Below, piece after piece: positions 16,537 to 26,018 of a stretch of 64,000 bases of DNA; the first letter of the stretch is position 1, and each line of letters opens with the position of its first letter. The position numbers and the translations under genes were made by a program. The notes under the pieces are model-generated. The model did not search any database and was not told where the DNA came from. It was given only the letters and a program-made list of their open reading frames with translations. Origin of the DNA: Streptomyces uncialis (GTDB taxonomy: Bacteria; Actinomycetota; Actinomycetes; Streptomycetales; Streptomycetaceae); assembly GCF_036250755.1 (NCBI RefSeq), contig NZ_CP109583.1:3844001-3908000 (forward strand). The letters run 5' to 3'.

Positions 16537-18024
16537 TCAGGGCAGCGCCCTGCACAACGCGTCCAACGTTCCCGGCCACGCGCTCTCGGACGGAGCCGCG
16601 TACCCCACGACCAGCGCGTCCCGACGCTCGGTGAGTATCGCGTCCGGCCGGGTGAACTCCGCCAGGCCGTGCACCGAAAGGCCCTGCCAGTTGGCGGCCC
16701 GGATGACGGACTGCTCGGTTCCGGCAGGGAGTTCGAGCACGGCGTGCAGTCCGGCCGCGATACCGGTGGCCCTGACCTGCGGTGCACGCTCGGCCAGGGC
16801 GGCGACCAGTTGGTCACGGCGTCGGCGGTAGCGCGTGCGCATCAGGCGGATGTGCCGGTCGTACGCGCCCGAGGTGATGAACTCCGCGAGCGTGAGCTGG
16901 TCCAAGGCCCCGCATCCCCATCCGGGCCCCTTGTCCCGCATGATCTCCGGGACGAGTCGGCGGGGCAGGACCATCCACCCCAACCGCAGGCCGGGGGCAA
17001 GCGACTTGCTGGCGGTGCCGAGGTAGACGACACGTTCCGGGTCGAGGTCCTGAAGCGCGCCGACGGGCTGCCGGTCGTAGCGGAACTCCCCGTCGTAGTC
17101 GTCCTCCACGATCAGCCCGCCGGTGCGCCGTGCCCAGTCGACGGCGGCGGACCGGCGCTCGGGGCGCAGCGGCACCCCCATCGGGAACTGATGCCCCGGC
17201 GTGAGCAGGACCGCGCCCGGCGCGAGGAGCTCCAGCGCCTCGGTGTCCGAGCCCCGCGCGCCCCACGGCAAGGCGGGTGTGCCGAGTCCGCTGTCCCGCA
17301 GCAGACCTCGGTGGAAGTCGAGTCCGTACGACTCGACGGCGACGTCACGGACACCGAGCCGCCGCAGGGTCCGCCCCAGGACGAGCAGGCCCTGGGCGAA
17401 GCCCGAGCAGACGACGATCCGCTCGGGGTCGGCGCGTACACCCCGGGCACGGGCCAGATACTCGGCGAGAGCCTGGCGCAGTTCGCGGCGTCCGCGCGGG
17501 TCGTCGTAGCCGAGGGCCTCGTCGGGGGCGTCGGTCAGGGCGCGGCGGGCGGCCTTGAGCCACTCCGCGCGTGGGAAGGCGGACAGGTCGGGGGTGCCGG
17601 GCCGCAGGCTGTACACGGGCGCGCCCGGTTCGCGGCGCCCGCGTGCGGGAGGCTCGGGCAGGGGAACGGCGCGCTCCGCGACACGGGTGCCCGAGCCCTG
17701 CCGGGAGGTGAGCCAGCCCTCGGCGACGAGGTCGGCGTACGCGTCGGCGACGGTGTTGCGGGCGATACCGAGGTCGACGGCGAGGGTGCGGGAGGAGGGC
17801 AGCCGGGTCCCGGGCGGGAGACGGCCGCCGCGGACGGCTTCCCGCAGGGCGTTCATCAGGCCCTTGCGCAGCCCGCCGGGACCGGCGGGGTCGACATGCA
17901 GATCGATACCGAGCCCCGCGCGCGCCGTGGTGGGGTCGTCGCCGGCCCTCTCACTGTCGTCAGCGGCCGTCCGGGGGCGCCTCGCCCGGCCCGCTCCGGT
18001 TCGCGTATCCATCCCCGCATCCAT
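16537..18024 (-). CDS. MocR-type GntR/aminotransferase transcriptional regulator
   Basis: A 495-residue fusion. An N-terminal GntR winged helix (about residues 50-120; LPPGTRLPSSRTLAVDLGIARNTV) is joined to an aminotransferase class I domain (about residues 140-495). The PLP region LGTASKSLAPGLRLGWMV carries the Schiff-base lysine, and VEDDYDGEFRYD supplies the PLP-contacting Asp/Tyr. MocR proteins sense PLP or amino compounds and often regulate a divergent gene. Here that is the AhpD-like gene at 18115; the 90-base gap with two ATAG-containing repeats is the likely operator. Target inferred from position. Confidence 0.88.
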   Translation of the reverse strand: MDAGMDTRTGAGRARRPRTAADDSERAGDDPTTARAGLGIDLHVDPAGPGGLRKGLMNALREAVRGGRLPPGTRLPSSRTLAVDLGIARNTVADAYADLVAEGWLTSRQGSGTRVAERAVPLPEPPARGRREPGAPVYSLRPGTPDLSAFPRAEWLKAARRALTDAPDEALGYDDPRGRRELRQALAEYLARARGVRADPERIVVCSGFAQGLLVLGRTLRRLGVRDVAVESYGLDFHRGLLRDSGLGTPALPWGARGSDTEALELLAPGAVLLTPGHQFPMGVPLRPERRSAAVDWARRTGGLIVEDDYDGEFRYDRQPVGALQDLDPERVVYLGTASKSLAPGLRLGWMVLPRRLVPEIMRDKGPGWGCGALDQLTLAEFITSGAYDRHIRLMRTRYRRRRDQLVAALAERAPQVRATGIAAGLHAVLELPAGTEQSVIRAANWQGLSVHGLAEFTRPDAILTERRDALVVGYAAPSESAWPGTLDALCRALP

Positions 18025-18114
18025 CCCCGAGTCTCAGAATCCCGAAAGTGGCCCACGATCCCACCGCTCAAGTGGACCATAGCCCTGGGTCACTCCGGTC
18101 ATAGAGTCATCCGT

Positions 18115-18666
18115 ATGACGACGACACAGAGCACGACGAACCCCACCGCCCCGACCGCCGACCCCACCGCCGCCCCGCACCCGCAGTACGCCCATGAGGA
18201 GGCCGCGCGGCTCCAGTGGGCCAAGCACGCGCCCGATGTCTACAAGGCGATGGTCCGGCTGGATGTCGCCGCCCGGCAGGGGCTGGACCCGGTGCTGCTG
18301 GAGCTGGTGAAGATCCGCGCCTCGCAGCTCAATCAGTGCGCCCTCTGCCTCGACATGCACAGCAAGGACGCTCTGGCGGCCGGGGAGACGCCCGAGCGCC
18401 TCATCCAGCTGAGCGCCTGGCAGGAGTCGCGGCACTTCTACACGGAGAAGGAACTCGTCGCCCTGGAACTCACGGAGGCGATCACGGTTCTCCAGAACGG
18501 CTTCGTCCCCGATGAGGTGTTCGCGAAGGCCGCAGGGCACTTCCCGGAGGCGGAACTGGCGCAGCTCATCTCTGCCATCACCGTGATCAACGCGTGGAAC
18601 CGGTTCGGGGTCGCGACCCGCGCGGTCCCGGGCCACTACACGCCCGGCCAGTACAAGGGACTGTGA
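18115..18666 (+). CDS. carboxymuconolactone decarboxylase family protein (AhpD-like)
   Basis: A 183-residue protein with the AhpD-type CALCLDMH (CxxCxxxH) redox motif near residue 77, flanked by VKIRASQLNQ and SKDALAAGE. Such proteins are peroxidase partners or detoxifying enzymes; the exact activity cannot be read here. The first 25 residues are low-complexity Thr/Pro/Ala. ATG 18115 is where family similarity begins; a long open frame extending back from it across the MocR gene is a shadow. It is divergent from the MocR regulator and ten bases before the next gene, so the two downstream genes are probably one operon. Confidence 0.85.
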   Translation: MTTTQSTTNPTAPTADPTAAPHPQYAHEEAARLQWAKHAPDVYKAMVRLDVAARQGLDPVLLELVKIRASQLNQCALCLDMHSKDALAAGETPERLIQLSAWQESRHFYTEKELVALELTEAITVLQNGFVPDEVFAKAAGHFPEAELAQLISAITVINAWNRFGVATRAVPGHYTPGQYKGL

Positions 18667-18675
18667 GGTACGGGG

Positions 18676-19650
18676 ATGGCGCGCACACCCGACAGCGCGG
18701 AGAGTCACCCGACCGGACGCGGGACCGCCCGCCCGATGAACAGCACCGCACACGGGCGCGTGGAGCCGACCTGGGGCGGGGACGCGACGGACAACGCGCA
18801 CCCCACACCTCAGGCCAACGCGGCCAACGCGGCCAACGCGGCCAACGCGGCCAACGCGGCGGAGGATGACACCACGGGTGCGGGGAACGCGAACGGGGGC
18901 GGGCCCCGCCCCGTGGATGCCTTCCGCGCCCTGCACCACGGCCGCTCCCCCGACGACCCGCTGGTCCTTCCCGGCCCGTGGGACGCGGCCAGCGCGCGGG
19001 CCTTCGTGGCCGCCGGGTTCCCGGCTCTGGCCACGCCCGGCGCGGGGGTCGCGGCCTCGCTCGGGTACGAGGACGGCCGTACGCCGCCCGCCGAGATGTT
19101 CGCGGCGGTGGCCCGGATCGTCAGGGCCGTGCGGCCCCTCGGGGTACCCGTGTCGGCGGACATCGACGACGGGTACGGGCTACCGGCGGCCGAACTCGTC
19201 GAACGGCTCCTGGAGACCGGGGCCATCGGCTGCAACCTGGACGACTCCGGACCCGGCAAGGTCCTCAAGGACCCCCGGCGGCATGCCGACTGGTTGGCCG
19301 AGATCCGCGCGTCGGCGGGCGACCGGTTGTTTCTCAACGCCCGGGTGGACACCTTCGTCCGAGGCGTGCCGGATGTGGCAGCGGCGATCGAACGCGCACT
19401 GCTGTACGAGGCGGCCGGTGCGGACTGCGTCTACCCGATCGGCGCGCCACCAGCGGCCTTGCCCGTCATGCGGGCGGGCGGCGTCAAGGGGCCTGTGAAC
19501 ATGGTCGCGTCGGCGGCCGGCCCCGCCGATGTCCTACGGAACGGCTTCCGCGAGCTGGGCGAACTCGGAGCCACCAGGATCACGTTCGGGCCGGGCCTAC
19601 TGCTCAGGACGACCACCGCGCTCACCGATCTGGGCCGTTCACTGCTCTGA
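18676..19650 (+). CDS. isocitrate lyase/PEP mutase family protein with repeat-bearing N-terminus
   Basis: A 324-residue protein. From about residue 78 it is a normal member of the isocitrate lyase/phosphonomutase barrel family: LVLPGPWDAASARAFVAAGF, VSADIDDGYG (metal-binding acidic cluster) and NARVDTFVRG. It lacks the KKCGH motif of true isocitrate lyase, so a C-C or C-P lyase of unknown substrate is likely. The first 75 residues are low complexity and contain ANA repeats encoded by five perfect GCCAACGCG nonamers (18814-18858). The true start could be later, for example ATG 18736. It is ten bases after the AhpD-like gene. Confidence 0.82.
   Translation: MARTPDSAESHPTGRGTARPMNSTAHGRVEPTWGGDATDNAHPTPQANAANAANAANAANAAEDDTTGAGNANGGGPRPVDAFRALHHGRSPDDPLVLPGPWDAASARAFVAAGFPALATPGAGVAASLGYEDGRTPPAEMFAAVARIVRAVRPLGVPVSADIDDGYGLPAAELVERLLETGAIGCNLDDSGPGKVLKDPRRHADWLAEIRASAGDRLFLNARVDTFVRGVPDVAAAIERALLYEAAGADCVYPIGAPPAALPVMRAGGVKGPVNMVASAAGPADVLRNGFRELGELGATRITFGPGLLLRTTTALTDLGRSLL
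18814..18858 (+). repeat. in-frame tandem nonamer GCCAACGCG x5
   Basis: Five exact copies, encoding Ala-Asn-Ala five times, in the N-terminal extension of the isocitrate lyase-family gene. Nine is a multiple of three, so copy-number change would keep the frame. Confidence 0.9.
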
Positions 19651-20078
19651 ACGCGGCCACCATCAGGACACAAGAGGCCACCATCAGGTCATGCGGCCGC
19701 GTAGAGGACAAGCGGTCAGCATGAGGTCATGCGGCCACGTGGAGGACAAGCGGCCACCATCAGGTCATGCGGCCACCAAGAGGGCAAGCGGTCAGCAAGG
19801 GGACAGACGGCCTACCGGGGAGGCGCGGCCACCGCGAGGACAACGAGCGCCCTCCAGTAGTACCGGACACCATCAGGACAGCCGCCGTCCTCTCCCTGGC
19901 ACGGCACCCGACACCGCCGAACCGCCGGGCACCGCCCCGCACCCCCCGGCCACCATTGGGTCAGCGGCCAAGGGAAGTAGGCCACGCGGCGGCAGATGGG
20001 GGCGGGGAGGCGGCGGGGGTGATCTGTATCGTCGGCGGTACGGCGACCAGGGACCCGGAGGGGCCCGGAGAGGACCCC
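19651..20078. other. 428-base repeat-rich spacer upstream of hutI; proposed inversion junction
   Basis: No supportable gene. The left half is built of degenerate repeats with GCGGCCAC and GAGGACA cores (see the 38-base array). The right half carries only hutI signals, with a GGAGAGG site at 20068-20074. Confidence 0.6.
19678..19795 (+). repeat. three 38-base repeats, GCGGCCAC / GAGGACA family
   Basis: GGTCATGCGGCC starts at 19687, 19725 and 19763, a strict 38-base period. Each unit continues through a GAGGACAAGCGG-like segment. Degenerate partial units lie on both sides (19654-19677 and to about 19870). Related sequence in opposite orientation occurs at 22230-22445, 47965-47995 and 49383-49650. 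Confidence 0.8.
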
Positions 20079-21251
20079 ATGAGCACCACCACCCTCATCA
20101 CCCGTATCGGTTCCCTCGTCACCAACGACCCCGGGGTCGGGGACGGGTCACCTCTCGGGCTGATCCAGGACGCGGCCGTGGTCGTCGAGGGCGACCGGGT
20201 GGCGTGGGTCGGCCCCGCCGACCGGGCTCCGGACGCGGACCTGATGCACGACGCCGAGGGGCGGGCCCTCATCCCCGGTTTCGTGGACTCGCACTCGCAC
20301 CTGGTGTTCGCCGGGGACCGGACCGCCGAGTTCAACGCGCGTATGTCGGGGCACCCGTACCAGGCGGGAGGCATCCGGACCACGGTCGCGGCGACCCGGG
20401 CGGCCGGTGACGAGGAGCTGGAGGCGAACCTCGTTCGGTATGTGCGGGAGGCACTGCGGCAGGGGACGACGACGGTCGAGACCAAGTCGGGGTACGGGCT
20501 GACCGTCGACGACGAGGCACGGGCGCTGCGGATCGCCGCGCGGCACACCGACGAGGTGACCTTTCTCGGCGCGCACATCGTGTCCCCCGACTTCGCCGAC
20601 GACCCAGCCGCGTACGTCGACCTCGTCACCGGGCCGATGCTCGACGCCTGCGCCCCGTACGCCCGCTGGGTGGACGTGTTCTGCGAGAAGGGCGCCTTCG
20701 ACGGGGACCAGGCGCGGGCCGTGCTCACGGCGGGCATGGCCAAGGGTCTCGTACCGCGGGTGCACGCCAATCAGCTCTCCTACGGGCCCGGGGTGCAGCT
20801 CGCGGTGGAGCTGGGGGCCGCCAGCGCGGATCACTGCACGCTGCTGACCGACGAAGACGTGGCCGCGCTCGCGGCCGGGACCACGGTCGCGACCCTGCTG
20901 CCCGGTGCGGAGTTCTCCACTCGCGCGCAATGGCCCGACGCGCGACGGCTGCTCGACGCCGGGGTCACCGTGGCGTTGTCGACGGACTGCAACCCGGGGT
21001 CGTCGTTCACCTCGTCCATGCCGTTCTGCATCGCTCTCGCCGTACGGGACATGGGGATGACGCCGGACGAGGCGCTCTGGTCGGCGACGGCCGGGGGCGC
21101 GAGGGCGCTGCGGAGGGACGACGTGGGCCGGATCGTCCCCGGCGCCTACGCGGACCTCGCGTTGCTCGACGCGCCGAGCCACGTGCACTTGTCATACCGG
21201 CCAGGCGTGCCCCTGGTCTCGGAGGTGTGGCGGCACGGGGTACGGGCGTAG
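20079..21251 (+). CDS. hutI: imidazolonepropionase
   Basis: A 390-residue amidohydrolase of normal HutI length. It has the metal-binding HSH in [20 protein letters not shown], the [10 protein letters not shown] segment with a second metal histidine, and the late aspartate in STDCNPGSS. It opens imidazolone propionate to formimidoyl-glutamate, the third step of histidine breakdown. ATG 20079 follows GGAGAGG at 5-11 bases. It stands alone here, 27 kb from and opposite to hutF, hutU and the M20 gene at 48.0-52.5 kb, although the pathway needs them together. Confidence 0.93.
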   Translation: MSTTTLITRIGSLVTNDPGVGDGSPLGLIQDAAVVVEGDRVAWVGPADRAPDADLMHDAEGRALIPGFVDSHSHLVFAGDRTAEFNARMSGHPYQAGGIRTTVAATRAAGDEELEANLVRYVREALRQGTTTVETKSGYGLTVDDEARALRIAARHTDEVTFLGAHIVSPDFADDPAAYVDLVTGPMLDACAPYARWVDVFCEKGAFDGDQARAVLTAGMAKGLVPRVHANQLSYGPGVQLAVELGAASADHCTLLTDEDVAALAAGTTVATLLPGAEFSTRAQWPDARRLLDAGVTVALSTDCNPGSSFTSSMPFCIALAVRDMGMTPDEALWSATAGGARALRRDDVGRIVPGAYADLALLDAPSHVHLSYRPGVPLVSEVWRHGVRA

Positions 21252-21359
21252 GTCGGGGGATGTGCGAGGGACGTCCTGGGACGTGTGCGGGGCCGGGGCG
21301 GGTATGGGGGCCGGGCAGGGGGGCACGGGCTTACGGGCTTCCCTGGCGCGGGGCCGGTG

Positions 21360-23654
21360 TCACACGGGGGCCTCGCCCGCTCGCCATCGCTGCGCGGTCG
21401 CGTCGCCCAGCGGGAGATGTCCCACATCACCGCCCGCGCGCTTGGAGGTCGGCGTGACGGCGTGACCGGAGGCGATGGCTGGGAGGACGCGGCCCTTGGG
21501 GTCCACGTCGAACCGGAGGTCACGGTCGTCGCGGCCGTCCGTCGGCGCGCATCTTCGGATGCCGACGCCCTTGTCGACGCTGCCCCGGCTGTCCAGGCAG
21601 AACTCGTCGTTCGCCCATGACCTGACGAGGCCCCGGGAGATGTCGAATCGCCAGCGCTGGGTGTCCGAGGTGTTGCACGCGGACATCACCACGTCGTTGC
21701 CGGTGAAGAAGTCCCCGTCACGGACGTCCAGGCAGAGGTCGGTGGACGCGTTCACGAACTGGGTGTACGCGCCGCCGGGTGGGCGGACCCCCGTGGTCGG
21801 CGCGGACGTGGACGGTGAGGGGGTCGGGGTCGCCCGGGCAGCCGACGGGGTGAGGGTGGACGGTGCGGAGGCGGACCGGGTCGGGGTGCCGGGGACCGTG
21901 GCCGGAGGTGACGCGCCTGGCCGCCGCCCCTCGTCGGGGTCGGTGGACGGTTCCTCGCCCGTGCCACCCCCGAACAGCACCACGAACAGCGGGGCGAGGG
22001 CGACGGTCAACGCGGCGAGGACGAAAGCGCGGGTGGGCCGCCAGGGGCGGTCCCTGTCGTCGGCCGGGTGCCAGCCGTCACCCTGGCCACCGCCGTACGG
22101 GTCCGGTGGGGCGGTCTCCCGCCGCACGTCGGCCGAGCCGTACGAACCGTTCGCCGAGTACGGGGTGCCCGTACCACTCCCGGCGAGCCGCCCGCTTGCG
22201 GCCACGGCACTGGCCGCCGCGACCTCTATGGCCTCCGTGTCCTGAATGGCCATGCTGTCCTCATTGGCCACGGTGACCTCGTTGACCTCGTTGGCCTCGT
22301 TGGCCACGTTGTCCTCATTGGCCACGTTGTCCCCATTGGCCGCGGTGACCTGATTAGCCATGGTCACCTCATTGGCCGCGGTGACCTGATTGGCCACGTT
22401 GACCTCATTGGCCTGATTGGCCGCCGTGTCCTGATTGGCCTCTATGGCCGCAGGGTGTCCGCGTGGGAGGGCATGCCGACGGCGTCGCCGGTGACGACGG
22501 GAAGCGGTCGACGGGCTCCGCCACCTGTCCGCATCGGCCTCGCCACCAGCGTGTGCGCCGCCGGTCACACCACTGGCCGCACCGCCGCCCGCACCACCAC
22601 CGCCCGCACCAACCGCACCACCACCACCGCCCGCACCGCCCGCACCCCGGGCCGCCGCCGACCCGACCGCTCCTACGCCATCCACCCCACCCTCACCTGC
22701 ACCCGCACCTACGTCTTGCGGCCCGACCGCGAAGCGCACGCCTACGGTCTCCGACTCGCCCGTACGCCGGGCCGCGCCGCCGATCAGCGGGATCACCGGG
22801 CTCTCCGTGCCGGGCGGAAGGTAGGCGCCGCCGTTCCACGGGAGGAGTCCGGTGGCGAGGACCGTACGGGGGGTGCGGTGGAGGTCGAGCAGTACGTTGT
22901 GGGCCCGCCGGCAGCACGGGCACTGCGCGAGGTGGTCGTCCAGGTCGTGGTTCCGGCGTGGCTCGCGGGGCCGGACGGCCTCCTCGATCAGGCGGCGGTA
23001 GGCCTGGCAGTTCTGGTCGCCGTGGCGGGCCAGTTGGGCCTTGAGGTAGGCGCGGCCGAGCACGTCGAGCGAGGGGCCCTTCGCCCAGGCGACCTCGTCG
23101 GCCTTCAGTCCGAGGTAGAGCGCGGTCTCCGGGTCGGGCACGGCGTCCACGATCCCGTACCAGAGCACGCCCTGGGTGCGGGTGGGCAGGCTGTGGAACG
23201 CGGCCGGCATGGGGAGTTCGGCGGGCGGGCGCCGGACGAAGGCGGGCAGGTCGGCGCGGCACTCCTCTTCGGCGTCGAGGAACGCGGCGAACTCCGGGCG
23301 CAACCGGACCCGTCGGCCGTCGGCCGTCCAGCCGGCGGCGATCCGGCGGACGAGCAGCGCCGCGTGGTGGCGCCAGGGGCCGGTGGGGTCGACGCCCCGC
23401 CCGGTGTCCCGCGCACCGAGGGCGAACGCCTGCGCGGTGAGCTGTTTGGCCGCGGCCTCGTCCACACCGAGGAGCCGGGCGTAGGCCAGGGTGGGCGCGT
23501 GATGACGGCGGCGCAGTTCCCGCAGGGCCGGGTAGGCCGTCGCGGCGTCCCCGCGCAGCAGTTCGGTGAGGCGGGCGTCCGCCTCACCGGAGTGGACACC
23601 GCCACCGGCAGCCTCGGCAGCGCGGTCCGAACGGCTGCGCCGTGGCATCCGCAC
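21360..23654 (-). CDS. RICIN-lectin membrane protein with sigma-like and zinc-finger N-terminus
   Basis: A 764-residue multidomain protein. Residues 1-240 resemble a degenerate sigma-70-like helical region ending in a zinc-finger-like H-x3-CPCC segment (DDHLAQCPCCRRAH, near residue 245). Next are a Gly/Ala run (about 320-370), an in-frame repeat zone (about 405-480), one transmembrane segment (about 525-545, AFVLAALTVALAPLFVVLF) and a Ser/Thr/Pro stalk. The ending is a ricin-type beta-trefoil lectin domain with TQRWRF and AQRWRAG QxW motifs. Topology suggests an intracellular regulator tied to an outside carbohydrate sensor. That is inference; no such function is established to my knowledge. 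Confidence 0.75.
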   Translation of the reverse strand: MRMPRRSRSDRAAEAAGGGVHSGEADARLTELLRGDAATAYPALRELRRRHHAPTLAYARLLGVDEAAAKQLTAQAFALGARDTGRGVDPTGPWRHHAALLVRRIAAGWTADGRRVRLRPEFAAFLDAEEECRADLPAFVRRPPAELPMPAAFHSLPTRTQGVLWYGIVDAVPDPETALYLGLKADEVAWAKGPSLDVLGRAYLKAQLARHGDQNCQAYRRLIEEAVRPREPRRNHDLDDHLAQCPCCRRAHNVLLDLHRTPRTVLATGLLPWNGGAYLPPGTESPVIPLIGGAARRTGESETVGVRFAVGPQDVGAGAGEGGVDGVGAVGSAAARGAGGAGGGGGAVGAGGGGAGGGAASGVTGGAHAGGEADADRWRSPSTASRRHRRRRRHALPRGHPAAIEANQDTAANQANEVNVANQVTAANEVTMANQVTAANGDNVANEDNVANEANEVNEVTVANEDSMAIQDTEAIEVAAASAVAASGRLAGSGTGTPYSANGSYGSADVRRETAPPDPYGGGQGDGWHPADDRDRPWRPTRAFVLAALTVALAPLFVVLFGGGTGEEPSTDPDEGRRPGASPPATVPGTPTRSASAPSTLTPSAARATPTPSPSTSAPTTGVRPPGGAYTQFVNASTDLCLDVRDGDFFTGNDVVMSACNTSDTQRWRFDISRGLVRSWANDEFCLDSRGSVDKGVGIRRCAPTDGRDDRDLRFDVDPKGRVLPAIASGHAVTPTSKRAGGDVGHLPLGDATAQRWRAGEAPV
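22230..22445 (-). repeat. in-frame GGCCAATGAGGAC-type repeats inside the RICIN protein
   Basis: On the coding strand, 9-base-based units such as GTGGCCAATGAGGACAAC alternate and encode a stretch of VANED, ANEVN and AANQV tripeptide-like repeats. The cores match the spacer repeats at 19678-19795 and those in hutF. The region is AT-richer than its surroundings and has no domain-like sequence. Confidence 0.8.
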
Positions 23655-24317
23655 TCCTCCTCGGCCGGACGGCCCGCGGCCTGCCGGCGATCACTCACTC
23701 TGCGACGGCATACCGGTGAGTATGCGAAGGGGAGACCATAGTGAACGAAGAGGGTTCGCGGGGAAAGGCGTTTCCCCGGGTAAGTCAGCAAAGTGCGGAG
23801 GATAAATGCGTCCTGCGCGCGGACATTGTCGCGCCTTTACACGCCTACGCGCGGTCCGGGCTTGGTCCAGTCCATTCAGCCCGGCTCGGTCCGCCGCGGA
23901 GTTCCCGATCCATCGGGGTCCACCAATCCATGGCGCTACCCGTACCGCCTCATCTCCCGACAAGCCGCGGACGGAGCCCACTCGGCCGGACGGGACCCCG
24001 GCGGCGAACGGAACAGCGACACGGCCGGGGAGCGGCCGGGCAATGCAGCACGCGGGACGGAACCAGCGGCACAGAAGTGGGGCGGGTCCGTACGGACCCG
24101 CCCCACCGGACACCCTGCCGGACTTCCTGCCGGAAGCCTCACCAGAACCGGACTCCCCGCAGCCGACACCGACGGCGATACCGGCGGTGATACCGGCAGC
24201 GATACCGACCCCGGCACCGACCGCGACTTCCCGGAGTCGGCACGTGCGCATCGAGTCGGCACGGACGCATTCACCGAATCGGCCACTGGCCCGGGCCGAT
24301 GCGGGAATGGTCTATGC
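23655..24317. other. 663-base spacer between the RICIN protein gene and the sigma gene
   Basis: No supportable gene on either strand. It contains the 30-base palindrome at 24077-24106 and a short run of GATACCGGC-type units near 24177-24215. The first 120 bases are less GC-rich and may hold the RICIN gene promoter. Confidence 0.5.
24077..24106. terminator. 30-base perfect palindrome, probable terminator
   Basis: A self-complementary GC-rich sequence centred on GTCCGTACGGAC with outer arms GTGGGGCGG / CCGCCCCAC. It lies about 210 bases below the sigma gene stop on its coding strand and would form a very stable hairpin. An operator role for the downstream RICIN gene is possible. Confidence 0.5.
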
Positions 24318-25262
24318 CTATTCCTCGACGGTGAGTCCTTTACGCAGCTTGACCAGGGTCCGGGAGAGCAGCCGGGAGACATGCATCTGGGAAATTCCCA
24401 GTTCTTCCCCGATCTCGGACTGGGTCATGTTCGCCACGAAACGCAGCGAGAGGATCTGCCGGTCACGTGACGGAAGTCCCGCGATCAGCGGCTTGAGGGA
24501 CTCGACGTACTCGACACCTTCGAGCCCGTGGTCCTCGTAGCCGATGCGGTCCGCCAGCGCGCCCTCGGAGTCGTCCTCCTCGGGCTGGGCGTCCAGCGAG
24601 CTGGCCGTGTAGGCGTTGGACGCGGCCATGCCCTCCACGACCTCGTCGTGGGACAGCTCCAGATGCGTGGCCAGTTCGGCGACGGTGGGCGCGCGGTCGA
24701 GGCGCTGCGCCAGCAGGTCGCCCGCCTTGGCGAGGTCGAGCCGCAGTTCCTGGAGCCTGCGGGGCACCCGGACCGACCAGCTCGTGTCGCGGAAGAAGCG
24801 CTTGATCTCGCCGACGATCGTCGGCATCGCGAACGTGGGGAACTCCACACCACGGCTGAGCTCGAAGCGGTCGATCGCCTTGATCAGCCCGATCGTGCCC
24901 ACCTGGATGATGTCCTCCATCGGCTCGCTCCGGGTGCGGAAGCGCGATGCGGCGAACTTCACCAGGGCGAGGTTGAGCTCGACCAGGGTGTTGCGGACGT
25001 AGGCGTGCTCGTAGGTGCCCTCCTCCAGATCCGCCAGCCGGGCGAAGAGGGTCTTGGACAACGCGCGGGCGTCGGCCGGGGCGACCTGGGCGAACGGGGG
25101 GATCGGCGGGAGATCCGCGAGGGCTTCCGGCCGGGCCTCGGCGGGCCGGGTGTCCACGCCGCCGCGGGGCGCGGGCAGGGGGACGGAAGCGTCGGTGGGT
25201 GCTGCGGGACGGGATGCCGACGTCGCTTCGAGGGTCCGCGATTCGTCGAGCCGGGGTGACAT
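24318..25262 (-). CDS. SigB/SigF-family RNA polymerase sigma factor
   Basis: A 314-residue group 3 sigma factor. After a variable 65-residue N-terminus come region 2 (ALVKFAASRFRTRSEPMEDI, then FPTFAMPTIVGEIKRFFRD), region 3 (VRVPRRLQELRLDL) and region 4 (MTQSEIGEELGISQMHVSRLL). These factors govern stress or development genes and are usually held by an RsbW-type kinase released by a STAS protein; both partner types are encoded next door. ATG 25262 is preferred over 25274 because GGAGG lies six bases before it. By recalled gene order this could be the counterpart of S. coelicolor SigI. Confidence 0.92.
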   Translation of the reverse strand: MSPRLDESRTLEATSASRPAAPTDASVPLPAPRGGVDTRPAEARPEALADLPPIPPFAQVAPADARALSKTLFARLADLEEGTYEHAYVRNTLVELNLALVKFAASRFRTRSEPMEDIIQVGTIGLIKAIDRFELSRGVEFPTFAMPTIVGEIKRFFRDTSWSVRVPRRLQELRLDLAKAGDLLAQRLDRAPTVAELATHLELSHDEVVEGMAASNAYTASSLDAQPEEDDSEGALADRIGYEDHGLEGVEYVESLKPLIAGLPSRDRQILSLRFVANMTQSEIGEELGISQMHVSRLLSRTLVKLRKGLTVEE

Positions 25263-25416
25263 GTCGTCCTCCATCGTGTCCAGGCGTCAGGCTGCCGGTG
25301 CCATGGTGATCCTGCGGTGTGCGGCGACTCCAATGCCGGCCGTGGTGAGTGCGGTCTCTACTAGCCCTACCCGCTTTCCCGAATCCCTTGCAAGTTTCTT
25401 TGAATCGCAAATGTCC

Positions 25417-25440
25417 GTTTTAGTAGGGTTGTTCGGGTAC
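25417..25440 (+). promoter_or_regulatory. SigB-type promoter upstream of the STAS gene
   Basis: GTTT (25417-25420), 14 bases, GGGTAC (25435-25440), matching the GTTT-N14-16-GGGTAY consensus of Streptomyces SigB-family factors. It lies 119 bases before the STAS start and suggests the neighbouring sigma factor, or a relative, drives the regulators that control it. Confidence 0.5.
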
Positions 25441-25558
25441 CCGGGGGCGTACGGAAGGCGTAGGGTTCACTGAAGTCACACCCTTTTCCACCTCCATACA
25501 TCCACCCCTTCCACGAGGGCCCGAGGCATTGCGGGACGGCCCGAAAGAGAGAGACGGC

Positions 25559-25927
25559 ATGGACCGCGGGACGGTCGGCAGCGCACATCAAAACCGCCTC
25601 CTGGTGGAGGTGCGTCAGCAGGGTTCGAGTGCCGTAGTGACACCGGCGGGTGAGCTCGATCACCACACCGCCGAACTGCTCCAGGAACCGCTGGACGCAT
25701 GTCTGGACAACGGCCTCACCAGGCTCGTCGTGGACTGCGCGCGGCTGGATTTCTGTGACTCGACGGGGTTGAACGTGCTCCTCGGGGCCCGCCTCAAGGC
25801 GGAGGCAGCGGGCGGCGGGGTCCATCTCGCCGGTATGCAGCCGGTGGTGGCCCGGGTGTTCGAGATCACCGGGGCGGACGCCGTCTTCACGGTGCACGAG
25901 ACGCTCGACGCCGCGCTCGTGGAGTGA
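25559..25927 (+). CDS. STAS-domain anti-sigma factor antagonist
   Basis: A 122-residue single-domain STAS protein. The phosphorylatable serine is in FCDSTGLNVLLGA near residue 65, the usual site in SpoIIAA/RsbV. When unphosphorylated, such proteins bind the anti-sigma kinase and free the sigma factor. ATG 25559 follows a GAGAGAGA purine run. It is divergent from the sigma gene and upstream of the ATPase gene, forming a complete partner-switch set. Confidence 0.88.
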   Translation: MDRGTVGSAHQNRLLVEVRQQGSSAVVTPAGELDHHTAELLQEPLDACLDNGLTRLVVDCARLDFCDSTGLNVLLGARLKAEAAGGGVHLAGMQPVVARVFEITGADAVFTVHETLDAALVE

Positions 25928-26018
25928 TCCGCGCAGGCCGGGGCCCGGCCGGGCATGCCTCCATCTCCTCCGTGACATCCCGGAGTAACCAGCGTCACAG
26001 GAAGCATGACCCTTTTGG

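Noticed and set aside
16291-18114. Very long plus-strand frame running into the AhpD-like gene
   Set aside because: It is antisense to the MocR regulator over nearly its full length; only the part from ATG 18115 matches a family.
19767-20078. Longer start for HutI
   Set aside because: The extension encodes repeat-derived sequence; HutI similarity and the ribosome site begin at 20079.
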